Assembly: GCF_000428045.1 (NCBI RefSeq)
Contig: NZ_ATZE01000012.1
Span: forward strand, 58,409 to 122,408
Direction: 5' to 3'
Source: Sedimenticola selenatireducens DSM 17993
GTDB taxonomy: Bacteria; Pseudomonadota; Gammaproteobacteria; Chromatiales; Chromatiaceae
Length of the DNA: 64,000 bases
Position 1 is the stretch's first letter. Every line of letters starts with the position of its first letter. The notes beneath the pieces are model-generated. The model ran no database searches. It was not told the origin of the DNA and worked only from the letters and a program-made list of their open reading frames with translations. Of this stretch, positions 9,660 to 19,881 are shown piece after piece. The translations under genes and the position numbers were made by a program.

Positions 9660-10313
9660 CTACTGTTCTTGCCCGGCATCTACACCGAGTTCCGATTCTT
9701 CCAGCCGGCGTGGCCCGTCACTCGCAAAGCCGTCCAGCGCCAGCCCCCAGGGATTGGCTTCCGGATCGACCGCGAGACTGACCACCCGCAAGGGATAGCG
9801 AATGGCGGTTTTCTTCACAGTCATGCCTTTCACTGACTCGAACAGATCGAGGTCCAGCCAGACCACCCAAACGCCGGGCGCGAGCACATCGACTCGACGT
9901 TCCTCGTAGCCATGTCCGGCAATCTCATGCACACCTCGCACCCGGTAGGCCAACTCACCCTTGCGGCCTTTCTGTTCCAGATCGGCCATGAGTTCCGTCC
10001 GGTATCGCGGCGTCACATACGGAGAGATGCGGAAGATGGCCTTGCCATAGTCCTTGGCTCCATCGTCGGGCCAGCGATTAAGCTGCTGGAAGATGTAAAA
10101 GGCAAAGGCATACACATTGGCCGCCGGCACTTCGTCGACCGAAAGCGTCGCCCCGGAGCGAAGATCTGGAGGGACATGCACCGTCAACTGCTTCGGCGCC
10201 TGACTCCAGCCAAACCAGAGAACCAGAATCACGACGAACTGAAGGCCGATCACCACCCATAGTGAGCGCAGGTGGGCGCGAACGTTATCGATCTCGGTGC
10301 GGTAACGTCGCAT
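9660..10313 (-). CDS. ICE transfer protein, PFL_4703 family (VirB8/TraE-like)
   Basis: About 217 residues from the ATG at 10313, which has a GGGAGAA ribosome site; an upstream in-frame ATG at 10430 would run far into the preceding gene. An N-terminal cytoplasmic stretch (MRRYRTEIDNVRAH) is followed by a single membrane span (LWVVIGLQFVVILVLWFGW). The periplasmic domain contains YVTPRYRTEL. This is the TraE/VirB8-like topology of the TIGR03746 family. It overlaps the upstream TIGR03750 gene by 29 bases. Confidence 0.87.
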   Translation of the reverse strand: MRRYRTEIDNVRAHLRSLWVVIGLQFVVILVLWFGWSQAPKQLTVHVPPDLRSGATLSVDEVPAANVYAFAFYIFQQLNRWPDDGAKDYGKAIFRISPYVTPRYRTELMADLEQKGRKGELAYRVRGVHEIAGHGYEERRVDVLAPGVWVVWLDLDLFESVKGMTVKKTAIRYPLRVVSLAVDPEANPWGLALDGFASDGPRRLEESELGVDAGQEQ

Positions 10314-10665
10314 ACCGTGTTCTCCCAATATCCCAGGCGCCACTGCGCCGAATGAACGGCGAGCTGCGCAAACCATGGTCCGACAACCAGATGGCAATCT
10401 GTTGCTGGTAATAGCCATCCGGTCGGCCACGTTTCAGCCGCTGGAACAGTCCCGCCATAACGATGACTGTTCCCACGACACCGACACCGGCCATGCCGAA
10501 CCCCATGGTGACCGCGCCCAACAAACCCGCCAGGAGGAGGCTAACGGGTAACCAGATGAGCGCGGCCACACCCACGATGATGCCCAGTTCGGACGACGAG
10601 CAGCCCTTGAAGATCGCCGGCTCCACATTGAGCCGGTCGGCCAGAATATCGTCACGATCCGACAT
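10285..10665 (-). CDS. Conjugative transfer region membrane protein (TIGR03750 family)
   Basis: A 126-residue protein with two close membrane segments (about residues 27-47 and 52-72), then a basic cytoplasmic tail containing KRGRPDGYYQQ. This fits the small TraL/VirB3-like membrane protein of PFGI-1-class ICEs, which helps link the ATPase to the inner-membrane channel. It lies 3 bases after the upstream PFL_4702-type gene, within the transfer operon. Confidence 0.85.
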   Translation of the reverse strand: MSDRDDILADRLNVEPAIFKGCSSSELGIIVGVAALIWLPVSLLLAGLLGAVTMGFGMAGVGVVGTVIVMAGLFQRLKRGRPDGYYQQQIAIWLSDHGLRSSPFIRRSGAWDIGRTRYATLPHRDR

Positions 10666-10668
10666 CGG

Positions 10669-11019
10669 TTAAATGACGCCTGCAGCTTCGGTGAGCAGGT
10701 AGCTGGCAAAGATCAGCACAATCGCACCGACAATACCGAGCACACCCACTTCGGCCCATTCGGCCTTGCCCTGGCGAGCCTCGTTAAACTTGGCGAAACC
10801 GAGATAGGCGATCCACAGGAAACCGAGCACGGCAATCGCCAAGCCCAGAACCAGACCGCCATCCTTGATGTAACCGGAAATGAGCGCAATCCAGTCACCG
10901 GCCGCAGGCGCGGTACTGGGGGCGACCGGGGTCGGCAACGCCGCCAAAACCGACTGGCTTGCCGTAACTGCAAACAACCCAGCTGCGGTTACCACCTTTT
11001 TTACTGCTTTCTTCATCAT
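10669..11019 (-). CDS. ICE transfer protein, TIGR03745 family (PFL_4702-type, pilin-like)
   Basis: A 116-residue protein from the first of two adjacent ATGs, after a GGAGAGAAAG ribosome site. A basic start (MMKKAVKK) and hydrophobic signal with AxA cleavage (SVLAALP) precede two membrane segments (about 54-75 and 92-112). Size and topology are those of VirB2/TraA-like pilin subunits, the proposed role of the TIGR03745 family in MPF-G systems. The longer in-frame extension (to 11202) has no signal-like features and was dropped. Confidence 0.85.
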   Translation of the reverse strand: MMKKAVKKVVTAAGLFAVTASQSVLAALPTPVAPSTAPAAGDWIALISGYIKDGGLVLGLAIAVLGFLWIAYLGFAKFNEARQGKAEWAEVGVLGIVGAIVLIFASYLLTEAAGVI

Positions 11020-11104
11020 TACTTTCTCTCCGAGGTAACGGGGTTGCCCCCTGTTATAAATACCGGGGAACTCCCCGAATCCCTGCAGCAATGGCCAACG
11101 GCCG

Positions 11105-11335
11105 CTACCGCAGATAAAAACCCAACACCATGAGCACAATGCTGGCGCGCAACGTCGCCCAGACCACATCGAACAAAACGACCTGCCCGTTCTGCCAGGC
11201 ACGGAAGGTGCCTAGCGAAACCCAAATAACCCAGACGAACGCCAGCACCAGCACGACCGATGCGATGCCGGTCAGCAACGTGGCCGGTGTAAAACCGGAG
11301 CCCGCCTGAAATGCCGTGTTCTGTGCTGCCGTCAT
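11105..11335 (-). CDS. ICE membrane protein, PFL_4701 family
   Basis: A 76-residue protein with two hydrophobic helices (about residues 20-40 and 55-73) joined by FRAWQNGQVVLFDVVW. This small double-spanning protein, TIGR03758/PFL_4701, is coded beside the pilin-like gene in this ICE class. Its exact role is unknown; it is a candidate second pilin or channel component. Confidence 0.82.
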   Translation of the reverse strand: MTAAQNTAFQAGSGFTPATLLTGIASVVLVLAFVWVIWVSLGTFRAWQNGQVVLFDVVWATLRASIVLMVLGFYLR

Positions 11336-11344
11336 GACCTGACA

Positions 11345-11647
11345 TCACCGACGGTAATCGCCGCGCAGGGGCGGGAAAGTTCGGGGCTCCGAACGTGGTG
11401 CATCGATGTGCTCCTGGATCCCGAGTCGAATCCGATCAAGATCCTGGCGCAGCCACTCATACTGGAAACGAACACGGGCATCCGAATTGGCTTGCGAAGC
11501 CGCTTCAGTCATCAGTGGTTCAATGGCATGTAGTTCGTGGATGATCCGGGCGAGTGCTGCCCGCTCACCGTCTGCGTCAGCAAAGGCAAACTGAATCGGC
11601 AATACAGCCGCCAACAGCCCTGAGACCAGCGGTTTGGTAATTTGCAT
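11345..11647 (-). CDS. ICE protein, RAQPRD family
   Basis: A 100-residue secreted protein starting at the ATG at 11647 behind a strong GGGGAGGAC ribosome site. A signal peptide ends at FAFADA. The mature part is helical (ERAALARIIHELHAIEPLM) and ends with LRGDYR. This is the RAQPRD-family periplasmic protein that opens this block of transfer genes in related ICEs. Its function is unknown. The mercury operon begins about 130 bases upstream on the other strand. Confidence 0.85.
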   Translation of the reverse strand: MQITKPLVSGLLAAVLPIQFAFADADGERAALARIIHELHAIEPLMTEAASQANSDARVRFQYEWLRQDLDRIRLGIQEHIDAPRSEPRTFPPLRGDYRR

Positions 11648-11775
11648 GGATGTCCTCCCCTTGTTGCGCATGACGCGCATGGTGGGGGATTCGGGGAGGA
11701 CTAGATATGGAAAATCAATTCAGAAAGGTGCGGGGTTTTCCAACTTTGAATAAAGCAAAAAATACCATTAAACAC

Positions 11776-11807
11776 TTGACTCCGTACCTAAGTACGGCGT
11801 TTACACT
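11776..11807 (+). promoter_or_regulatory. MerR-type mer promoter and operator
   Basis: The -35 TTGACT (11776-11781) and -10 TACACT (11802-11807) are 20 bases apart, longer than a normal spacer, as expected for MerR-activated promoters. The spacer holds a perfect dyad, CCGTAC-ctaa-GTACGG (11782-11797), the typical mer operator. It drives the operon that follows. MerR without mercury would repress, and with Hg(II) would untwist the spacer and activate. Confidence 0.93.
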
Positions 11808-11840
11808 CAAAATGTCCCCAGGTTTGTGGAGTCACAGCCC

Positions 11841-12263
11841 ATGCGATTGACCAGTCTTTTTGATACCAGCGGCGCGATCGGTGCCATTGTCGCGGCCATG
11901 GGCTGCGCGTCCTGCTTTCCTGCGCTCGCCGCCCTGGGGGCCTCGATCGGCCTCGGCTTTCTCTCCCCGTACGAGGGGCTCTTTATCAACACCCTGCTAC
12001 CCGTGTTTGCGGGTATCGCGCTGGCCGCCAATCTCTTGTCCTTCGTTTCCCATCGCATCTGGTATCGCCTGCTGGCGGGTATCGCCGGCCCCTCGATGGT
12101 GCTCGCCACGCTCTACCTGTTCTGGACCGACAACTGGAGCACCTACCTGTTCTATGCCGGTTTGGTGGTGATGCTGGCGGTTGCTATCTGGGACATCGTC
12201 TCGCCGCCGCGCAAGGTCTGCGCGAGTTGTGAGATCCCCCAGGGGGAAGCGCAACATGACTGA
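11841..12263 (+). CDS. merC: Mercuric transport protein MerC
   Basis: A 140-residue inner-membrane protein that takes up Hg(II) for reduction. It has four membrane segments, and the first carries the metal-binding pair in MGCASCFPALAALG. The LGFLSPYEGLFI segment and the tail (WDIVSPPRKVCASCE, two more Cys) match MerC. I chose ATG 11841 because GTGGAG just upstream serves as its ribosome site; a GTG at 11826 is an alternative. It overlaps the next gene by 8 bases. Confidence 0.9.
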   Translation: MRLTSLFDTSGAIGAIVAAMGCASCFPALAALGASIGLGFLSPYEGLFINTLLPVFAGIALAANLLSFVSHRIWYRLLAGIAGPSMVLATLYLFWTDNWSTYLFYAGLVVMLAVAIWDIVSPPRKVCASCEIPQGEAQHD

Positions 12264-12705
12264 CTCGAATACCGCCTTCCAGCGCACCGCGACACACAGC
12301 CATGGCTCGAAGCTACTGGGTTTCTCGGCTCTGGTACCGGGGATCGGCGCGGCACTGCTGCCGGCCGTCACCTGCCCGGCCTGCTGGCCGGCCTACGCGG
12401 GTCTGTTGAGTTCGCTGGGGCTGGGTTTCATCGACTACAGCCCTTGGCTCATTCCGGTTACCGTGGTCTTTCTCGCGATCGCACTGACGACCCTGGCATT
12501 GGAAGCTTACAAGAAGCGCACCTATGGGCCACTGCTGCTTGGCGTCATCGGCTCGACCGTACTGGTGATCGGCAAGTTCCAGTTCGAATCTGAAGTCGCC
12601 TTGTATATCGGTGTCGTACTGCTCATCGGAGCATCCGGGTGGAATGCGTGGCCGCGCAAGGCCTGTCGGACCAATCCACAGAACAATGCATGTAATTGTA
12701 AATAG
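12256..12705 (+). CDS. Second MerC/MerT-like mercury transporter
   Basis: A 149-residue membrane protein with four hydrophobic segments. The first contains a paired-cysteine motif, TCPACWPAYAG, suited to passing Hg(II) across the membrane. Three further Cys lie at the extreme C-terminus (RTNPQNNACNCK region). It resembles MerC-family transporters but is clearly distinct from the MerC coded just before it. The ATG overlaps the merC stop and has an AGGGGG ribosome site. Transport of another soft metal is possible, but its position between merC and merA argues for mercury. Confidence 0.75.
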   Translation: MTDSNTAFQRTATHSHGSKLLGFSALVPGIGAALLPAVTCPACWPAYAGLLSSLGLGFIDYSPWLIPVTVVFLAIALTTLALEAYKKRTYGPLLLGVIGSTVLVIGKFQFESEVALYIGVVLLIGASGWNAWPRKACRTNPQNNACNCK

Positions 12706-14352
<1,647 letters not shown>

Positions 14353-14379
14353 TGTGCGTTCTTGGTCACTGCCTCCATT

Positions 14380-14410
14380 TTACCGTCGTTTAGGTATATG
14401 GTTGCGGTAA
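14380..14410. promoter_or_regulatory. Inverted repeat upstream of merR
   Basis: TTACCG (14380-14385) and CGGTAA (14405-14410) form a 6-bp inverted repeat with a 19-base spacer in the 106-base gap between merA and merR. It may be part of a second promoter or a weak operator for merR. No clear -35/-10 pair is seen. Confidence 0.3.
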
Positions 14411-14458
14411 CTTTTGCAACGCGTACGCACGAGCAACCTGTGGGGACGAACACCGAAA

Positions 14459-14887
14459 ATGAAAGCGACCAACCATGTTATGACTGAAAGTATGACCATT
14501 GGCATCCTGGCCAAGGCGGCGGGTGTCAACGTCGAGACCATTCGTTACTATCAGCGGATCGGACTTGTCGACGAACCGGACAAGCCACCGCAGGGTTACC
14601 GGCGCTACCCGGCTTCCATTATCGATCGCATCCAGTTCATCAAACGCGCCCAGGATCTGGGATTTACCCTCAACGAGATTACGGACCTCTTGTCCCTGAA
14701 TGACGGGAATTGTGAAGAAGCGCGGACGATTGCGGAACACAAGCTCGAAGGCATACACCGGCGGATTGAAGACCTGACTGCCATGCAAAGTGAACTGACC
14801 AGACTGGTCAAGGCCTGTCGACGAAATGCCGATGGCCGGGGTCACTGCGCCATCATCCAAACCTTGACCAGGTCCAATGGGCGCTAA
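14459..14887 (+). CDS. merR: Mercury-responsive transcriptional regulator MerR
   Basis: A 142-residue MerR-family regulator. The winged-helix domain contains TIGILAKAAGVNVETIRYYQ and GYRRYP. The dimerisation helix follows, and metal-binding cysteines match the MerR trio (one in NDGNCEEA, then KACRR and GHCAI). The likely start is ATG 14459 after TGGGGAC, with 14480 as an alternative. Unlike the classic arrangement, where merR is divergent from the operon, it lies at the 3' end on the same strand as merA. Confidence 0.92.
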   Translation: MKATNHVMTESMTIGILAKAAGVNVETIRYYQRIGLVDEPDKPPQGYRRYPASIIDRIQFIKRAQDLGFTLNEITDLLSLNDGNCEEARTIAEHKLEGIHRRIEDLTAMQSELTRLVKACRRNADGRGHCAIIQTLTRSNGR

Positions 14888-14927
14888 CAACTGCCGGGAA
14901 TAAGAAATCGTCTCGAGTTGTGAATTT

Positions 14928-15662
14928 TCAAAGATATTTCTTGAACGTACTCGCCGTGACCGCCACCGTCAGCGCAAACAACGTTGCAAACGGCAAGATG
15001 ACAAAGGTCGGATGCAGACTGAACGGCAAGGCGAGATAGGTGACCCAGGTCAACACGACAAGGGGCAAAGCCGCCTTCTTCGCATAGTGGTAGACAAAGG
15101 AACTCTCCCGTCCCCCACCCCATCTCCGCAGATCGCGCTGCACCAATCCATCGACGAGCGCGACCAGGCTAAACAGCAAGAAGATCGGCATCGCCAGTGT
15201 CAAAATAGCCAGGCGCACTGAAAACACCTGCGTCACCTGCATCATGGCCAGTACGTACTCTGACATGGGTTTATAAACCTTATGCAGCGTCGCCCTGACG
15301 CCCTGCTCATACTTCCGTGGAGGCAGTGACACCCATTGGATGAAATCCACAAACCGCGTCACCTCGAAAAGGTAGTGGTAGGAATTATCGGCGAACCGTT
15401 TGGCGAATCGTGCCGGATCGGAGGTCACAACGCTGCGTCGAAAATCATTGTCGAGATAACTGATCTCCGTTACCAGCATGGTACGACTGTGGTCCGTCCC
15501 TTCATCCGGCCACCAGAACATCATACCGACCCACTCGATGATGATCGAGAACAACAGCGAGAACAGCAGCCACAGAATAAGCTTCGCGACAGCCGACAAG
15601 GTCTTCGAGAACAGCCCTTGCTGAACTACCCGGCGACGAGGATCTGCCACGGCCTCAGCCAT
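14928..15662 (-). CDS. ICE membrane protein, PFL_4697 family
   Basis: A 244-residue membrane protein from ATG 15662, whose start overlaps the traD stop by 8 bases. It has about four membrane segments (around residues 23-45, 145-170, 195-215, 217-235) separated by a large soluble loop with YHYLFEVTRFVDFIQW. It fits the TIGR03747/PFL_4697 family coded right after TraD in this ICE class and may help TraD dock to the mating channel (inferred). The mercury operon separates it from the next transfer gene. Confidence 0.87.
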   Translation of the reverse strand: MAEAVADPRRRVVQQGLFSKTLSAVAKLILWLLFSLLFSIIIEWVGMMFWWPDEGTDHSRTMLVTEISYLDNDFRRSVVTSDPARFAKRFADNSYHYLFEVTRFVDFIQWVSLPPRKYEQGVRATLHKVYKPMSEYVLAMMQVTQVFSVRLAILTLAMPIFLLFSLVALVDGLVQRDLRRWGGGRESSFVYHYAKKAALPLVVLTWVTYLALPFSLHPTFVILPFATLFALTVAVTASTFKKYL

Positions 15663-17754
15663 CGGAGGCCTCCGGCTCTGACTCGAGTTCGCTGACATCC
15701 GGCGCAGCTCCCCACCACGGCTCCTGCACCCGGTACCAGTGATCGTTGGTGATGTAGGTGCGCTCCATCTCATTGGTGATTTCGGTGAGCGTTTCAGGCA
15801 TATCCGAGTCCGTTGCGGGCAACGGCATGCGAATCTTCCAGAGCTGGCCACCCTCCAGGAGGGCAAAGGCCTGCCCTTTAGGCAGCGTGATCAACTCGGC
15901 CGGTGTGAGCAACGGGACTTCTGAAACACTGATTCGGTCCTCGTTACGGGAGCTGAAATCGATCCCGGAACCCGGATCCGAGGAATCGTTGACACCCGAG
16001 ACACTCATCAAGGTGAACACCTCAACCTTGGGTAGCTGGTCGGTGAGCATCTCGGCCGTGGCCAGCTCTTTCACCCTTAGCATGATCATCGTGTTGAAGT
16101 TACCGGCTACCTGACTGGCTTTTGCACGATTGCCGATGCGCGCTTCGACATCCGACCAGGTCTGGGTGTAGGCCGTGACCTGAAAGCCGGCGCCACCGGC
16201 CTTGTTCAACAATGGGACGAACTCGTCACCGATCAGTTCATTGAACTCATCGGCATGCATGGAAATGGTGGGCGGTGTATCGATGGACTCACCGTCTACG
16301 CCATGCTTGTAGATATGCCCGGCCACCGACACCAGATCGGCGAACATGGAATTGCCTACTGCGCTGGCCACTGTGGTATCAGTCAGGGCATCCAGCCCGA
16401 CATAGACGATCCCCTTGCGTCGGATGACTTCCATCCATTCGAAGATCGGTCTCGTATCGTTCTTATCCAGATAATCCGGGGAGATAAGTTCGGCGATATT
16501 GCCCGTGGTGAGCTTCTCCATCAGGGGTCCTACGGAACTGACGATCTTGTCGAAATAGGTCTTGTCGTACTTGAAGGCAGACACCAGCCCATCGAGGACA
16601 GGATCATAGAGGTCCTGTGCCTGCAGGTGCCGCATCAGGGCGATAGCTTCTTTACTGCGACCCCGCAGGGCCGCCGGCAGGTTACGTTCCGAGATCTTGC
16701 TCGACAGTTCCTCGACCTGCTCCTTCCAATCCTCTGCGCCGTGTCTATCCAGATGCGCCTCGGCATACTCCGTGAACAGAGGTTCAATATCGTTGATGTA
16801 GCGTCGGACCTGCTGGTAATCCGGACGGCGGTTTAGTGCCACGAGTGCGCGAGCAATGATGTTGACGAATCGCCAGGCGAACTCCTTAAAGGCCGCCGAA
16901 TTTCCTTCACTGGGTAACTGGTTGGCGATGCGGGTGGCAACCTCGGTGATTCGCGAGAAGTTGCCGATGGCGTTGTAGCGAGCCGAAACCTGTGGAAACC
17001 CCAGATGGAACATATAGAAGTCCTTAGTCCGTCCGGCCCGTTTGGCCTCTGCATATACACGCCGTAACAAACCGGCATCGCCCTTGGGATCAAAAACGAT
17101 CACCACATCCCCGCGACGGATGTCCTGGGTGATGAGGATCTCGGCCAGCCTGGTCTTACCGACGCGAGTGGTCCCCAACACCAGGGTATGCCCCACCCGC
17201 TCACCGATATCCATCCACACGTCCTGTTCGTCCGGCTCGACGGCATGCAGGGCCGGTTTACCACCGACCGCCGGCAACGGAGCCAGGGGATTCCACCAGG
17301 CCCGCACCCGGAACAGCCGCGCCAGCAAACTCAGAATCGAGACCGATTCCCAGGCGACCTCCTTCCGGCGCGCCCATTGATACAGGGTTCCCGGCTGGAC
17401 GTAACGCTGGACCTCCGGCCGGATGGTATCGCGCAGGCGCTGGGTGTGTTTCTGGGTCCAGCGAAAGCCCCGGCCCAGAAAGAGCTTGCGGCGACTCAGC
17501 GGGATCTTGCGGGAACGCACCTTATATACGGGCAGTCGGCGCATGTTGCCCTGGTAGCGCAGCACCCGCCAGGCCTGCCGGCCCCGGATCACGCCGATCA
17601 GGCCCAGTACGGCGCCAGCGCCATAGGCCACACCCGGCGGCATCATCAGTGCCCATGGGGCCAGAATGGCGATGGCTGCCGTGGCGAACGCAACCAACGT
17701 CGACCACAGCTCAACCGGGGGTCGCAGCAGGGCCTCGATGGGATGCGCGCTCAC
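15655..17754 (-). CDS. traD: Conjugative coupling factor TraD (VirD4-like)
   Basis: A 699-residue hexameric ATPase that brings the relaxase-DNA complex to the mating channel. N-terminal membrane segments (about residues 15-60) precede a Walker A motif in LVLGTTRVGKTRLAE near residue 195. A DVVIVFDPKGD strand and a later MHADEFNELIGDE Walker B-like motif follow. It starts with GTG overlapping the upstream stop (GTGA), so it is coupled to the PFL_4695-type gene. Confidence 0.93.
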   Translation of the reverse strand: MSAHPIEALLRPPVELWSTLVAFATAAIAILAPWALMMPPGVAYGAGAVLGLIGVIRGRQAWRVLRYQGNMRRLPVYKVRSRKIPLSRRKLFLGRGFRWTQKHTQRLRDTIRPEVQRYVQPGTLYQWARRKEVAWESVSILSLLARLFRVRAWWNPLAPLPAVGGKPALHAVEPDEQDVWMDIGERVGHTLVLGTTRVGKTRLAEILITQDIRRGDVVIVFDPKGDAGLLRRVYAEAKRAGRTKDFYMFHLGFPQVSARYNAIGNFSRITEVATRIANQLPSEGNSAAFKEFAWRFVNIIARALVALNRRPDYQQVRRYINDIEPLFTEYAEAHLDRHGAEDWKEQVEELSSKISERNLPAALRGRSKEAIALMRHLQAQDLYDPVLDGLVSAFKYDKTYFDKIVSSVGPLMEKLTTGNIAELISPDYLDKNDTRPIFEWMEVIRRKGIVYVGLDALTDTTVASAVGNSMFADLVSVAGHIYKHGVDGESIDTPPTISMHADEFNELIGDEFVPLLNKAGGAGFQVTAYTQTWSDVEARIGNRAKASQVAGNFNTMIMLRVKELATAEMLTDQLPKVEVFTLMSVSGVNDSSDPGSGIDFSSRNEDRISVSEVPLLTPAELITLPKGQAFALLEGGQLWKIRMPLPATDSDMPETLTEITNEMERTYITNDHWYRVQEPWWGAAPDVSELESEPEASDG

Positions 17755-18281
17755 TGCTCGATGCCGTGCGCCGAGATTAGCACCGGATAATGCGAAACGC
17801 TCAGTGCCTTCGCGATGTCGCTGCCCGAGGCTGGTAGGATCGATAGGCCGTCAGCCAATCTAGCAATCGTTCGCAAATCATCCATCGTCTCGGCCTGCAC
17901 CAGCATCCCGACGGCACCGATCTCCTTGAGCCGATCGCGGTGTGTCTGTAGCCACTGTCGGGAACGGCTGTCTGACCCGATCAAGAAAAATGGCCGCGTG
18001 AACGGCCGGTCATGCGCACGAGCCAGAACCGGCCCCGGTGTCAGGTCGGGTGATTGAATGGGCAACCAGGCTTTAGGATCGGCTGCACCGAGTGATGGTT
18101 TTATCTGGATTGGGTTTTGCTTCGGCATGCCTTCTCTCGATTCGAAGACATCAAGAAACGGCGCTATGGAATGAGTATGCCCGCTGTCATATATCACAGT
18201 CAGATCACCCCGGGCCGTGACAGGCACCAGCAGGCAACTCATGACCATGAGCTTCCGACAATAAAGACTGAATCGACCCAT
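17751..18281 (-). CDS. ICE protein, PFL_4695 family
   Basis: A 176-residue exported protein. A signal-like N-terminus ending near TARG is followed by LTVIYDSGHTHSIAPFLDVFE, characteristic of the TIGR03765/PFL_4695 family. It begins after a strong AAAGGAGGG site and runs into traD with a 4-base overlap. It is probably a periplasmic accessory of the transfer apparatus; its biochemical role is unknown. Confidence 0.85.
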   Translation of the reverse strand: MGRFSLYCRKLMVMSCLLVPVTARGDLTVIYDSGHTHSIAPFLDVFESREGMPKQNPIQIKPSLGAADPKAWLPIQSPDLTPGPVLARAHDRPFTRPFFLIGSDSRSRQWLQTHRDRLKEIGAVGMLVQAETMDDLRTIARLADGLSILPASGSDIAKALSVSHYPVLISAHGIEQ

Positions 18282-18285
18282 CGTG

Positions 18286-18834
18286 TCATCCCTCCTTTAC
18301 AATGCGCTGCCAGTGGGAGACAACACGGCGACGGTACCGGTCTGCACGTTGGGAATCCTTCGGTGAGTGATAACAGCCAACGCTGCCCCACCAGTCCTGC
18401 CGCGTGGTGTAACAATCCTGCAGAATCCCGGCGCCCACGCGTATGTTGTGATACGGATCAAGCGCCTGCCATGGGGTTCCGAGCCGATCCTGGTGGTAAC
18501 GCCAGTTGACCTGCATCAGGCCAATATCAATGGAACGCTTCCCCTCCTTCAAATACGCCGTCAATGCCTGCCAGGCCGCTTGCCGGGAATCGAAGAAGTA
18601 ACCCCGGCCGGCCACGTTCAGTGTCCAGGGCCAGGGCCGGAGGGCTCTGGCCTGTCCCGTTTGCTTACCACTTTCAGTGAGTGCCACAGCGAACAGAACG
18701 CTCTGGGGTATTCCGTGCTCTGCGGCAATCATGCGATAACCCGCTGGCACGGATTCATTCGCCCTGCTTATGGAAGGAAGCGTCAGGACGGCAAATACGA
18801 TCGGCCAGCCGAAAACTCGTATCAACGCCATCAT
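18286..18834 (-). CDS. Lytic transglycosylase of the conjugation system
   Basis: A 182-residue periplasmic enzyme with a signal peptide (cleavage near SRA-NE) and an SLT-type lysozyme-like fold. The catalytic Glu is in FAVALTESGKQ, and the IDIGLMQVNWRYH motif forms the sugar-binding groove. It would open a gap in peptidoglycan for channel assembly, as VirB1 does. Cysteines in QDCYTTRQ and SVGCYHS may form a disulfide. It sits between PFL_4693- and PFL_4695-type genes. Confidence 0.9.
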   Translation of the reverse strand: MMALIRVFGWPIVFAVLTLPSISRANESVPAGYRMIAAEHGIPQSVLFAVALTESGKQTGQARALRPWPWTLNVAGRGYFFDSRQAAWQALTAYLKEGKRSIDIGLMQVNWRYHQDRLGTPWQALDPYHNIRVGAGILQDCYTTRQDWWGSVGCYHSPKDSQRADRYRRRVVSHWQRIVKEG

Positions 18835-18837
18835 GGG

Positions 18838-19614
18838 CTAGAGCTCCGAAATCAGTAGTCGTGTGACGTCCTCACCTCGACGGCGCAATACGGACGGGAC
18901 GTCACCTTGCCCCTGCGTCAGTTTGTCGAGGGCTCCGCCATCATGATTGAGGGTGATTCGCCGGCTGCGTACCCAGTCCGGATCGATCTGGTGATTGGAC
19001 GCCCAATCCCTGACGGCGCGATCGTCTCCCTTGTCTACATCGGTGAGATAGATATCGATACCGCTGACTTCGTCGATCCGCTTTAACAGCTTATTCAGCA
19101 GCAGATCACAGGCCGGACAATCCGGGCGCGTAAAGAACAGCAGGCGATCTCCGGACTGAAGGGCATTTTTCACTTTGGTCTTTCCCGGCAACCGGCTGAT
19201 GTCGATCAAAGACACATTCGGATACAGGCGCTTGGTTGCAGCATCGTAGGCGTGCTGGAACGCAAGGATACGACCGGCGTCTTCATACATGGCGTGGGCC
19301 CACACTTCGGCATACCGCTGTCGCTCTGCGTCATCCCGCGCATGAATACCGAGCACTTCGATGGGCGATATCGTCGCCGGACTGATGCTCCCACGAATGC
19401 CCTGCATCAACTGTTTGTAACGGCGCCACTCCGTCTCCGACAAACCCCACAGACGAGCGTGCGCCAGATCCGTGGCTGATAAGACGTTCGTGGATTTTTG
19501 AGAACTATCCTGCCGGGTATCCTCGACCTGGGTATGTGACAACTCGACCGCCATCACGGTATTCGATACGACAAGGGCACCCAGAAAAACAACCGGCTTC
19601 CATCGTCTATTCAT
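18838..19614 (-). CDS. ICE protein, PFL_4693 family
   Basis: About 258 residues from ATG 19614 (ribosome site GAAGGGGAA). A signal peptide ends at VMA. The ARLWGLSETEWRRYKQLMQG block and the ARDDAERQRYAEVW block mark the TIGR03759/PFL_4693 family. The C-terminal half is thioredoxin-like, with RPDCPACDLLL holding a CPAC pair, so it may handle disulfides of transfer proteins in the periplasm. Its start overlaps the preceding small gene by 8 bases. Confidence 0.87.
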   Translation of the reverse strand: MNRRWKPVVFLGALVVSNTVMAVELSHTQVEDTRQDSSQKSTNVLSATDLAHARLWGLSETEWRRYKQLMQGIRGSISPATISPIEVLGIHARDDAERQRYAEVWAHAMYEDAGRILAFQHAYDAATKRLYPNVSLIDISRLPGKTKVKNALQSGDRLLFFTRPDCPACDLLLNKLLKRIDEVSGIDIYLTDVDKGDDRAVRDWASNHQIDPDWVRSRRITLNHDGGALDKLTQGQGDVPSVLRRRGEDVTRLLISEL

Positions 19615-19876
19615 CGATGCATTCCCCTTCACACATGTCGGTCTTCTGTGCTGCCTGGTCTCTATGGCCGATATAGGGGACCGTCAGATCCCGGTAAATT
19701 CCAGACTTGTCAGGAAGACACCCACGCATCCCCGGTGTAGCAAGAACTGAATCTGCCGTAGTTTGGATACGAGATGCACTATTGCTGGATGGTTCAGCGC
19801 CATCATTCTTCTCTGCTATCGCGGATCCCAGCGAAAACCCGCCGAAGAGCAACAACACAGCTAATACGATTTCCAT
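19607..19876 (-). CDS. Small membrane-anchored ICE protein, unknown
   Basis: An 89-residue protein with an N-terminal hydrophobic helix (residues 3-21), then a polar domain with three cysteines (MRGCLPDKSG and MCEGECID). I do not recognise the family. It has a good AGAGGT ribosome site, lies 5 bases after the upstream gene and overlaps the next, so it is a true operon member. The Cys pattern in a presumed periplasmic domain suggests a disulfide. Confidence 0.65.
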   Translation of the reverse strand: MEIVLAVLLLFGGFSLGSAIAEKNDGAEPSSNSASRIQTTADSVLATPGMRGCLPDKSGIYRDLTVPYIGHRDQAAQKTDMCEGECIDE

Positions 19877-19881
19877 CGGTT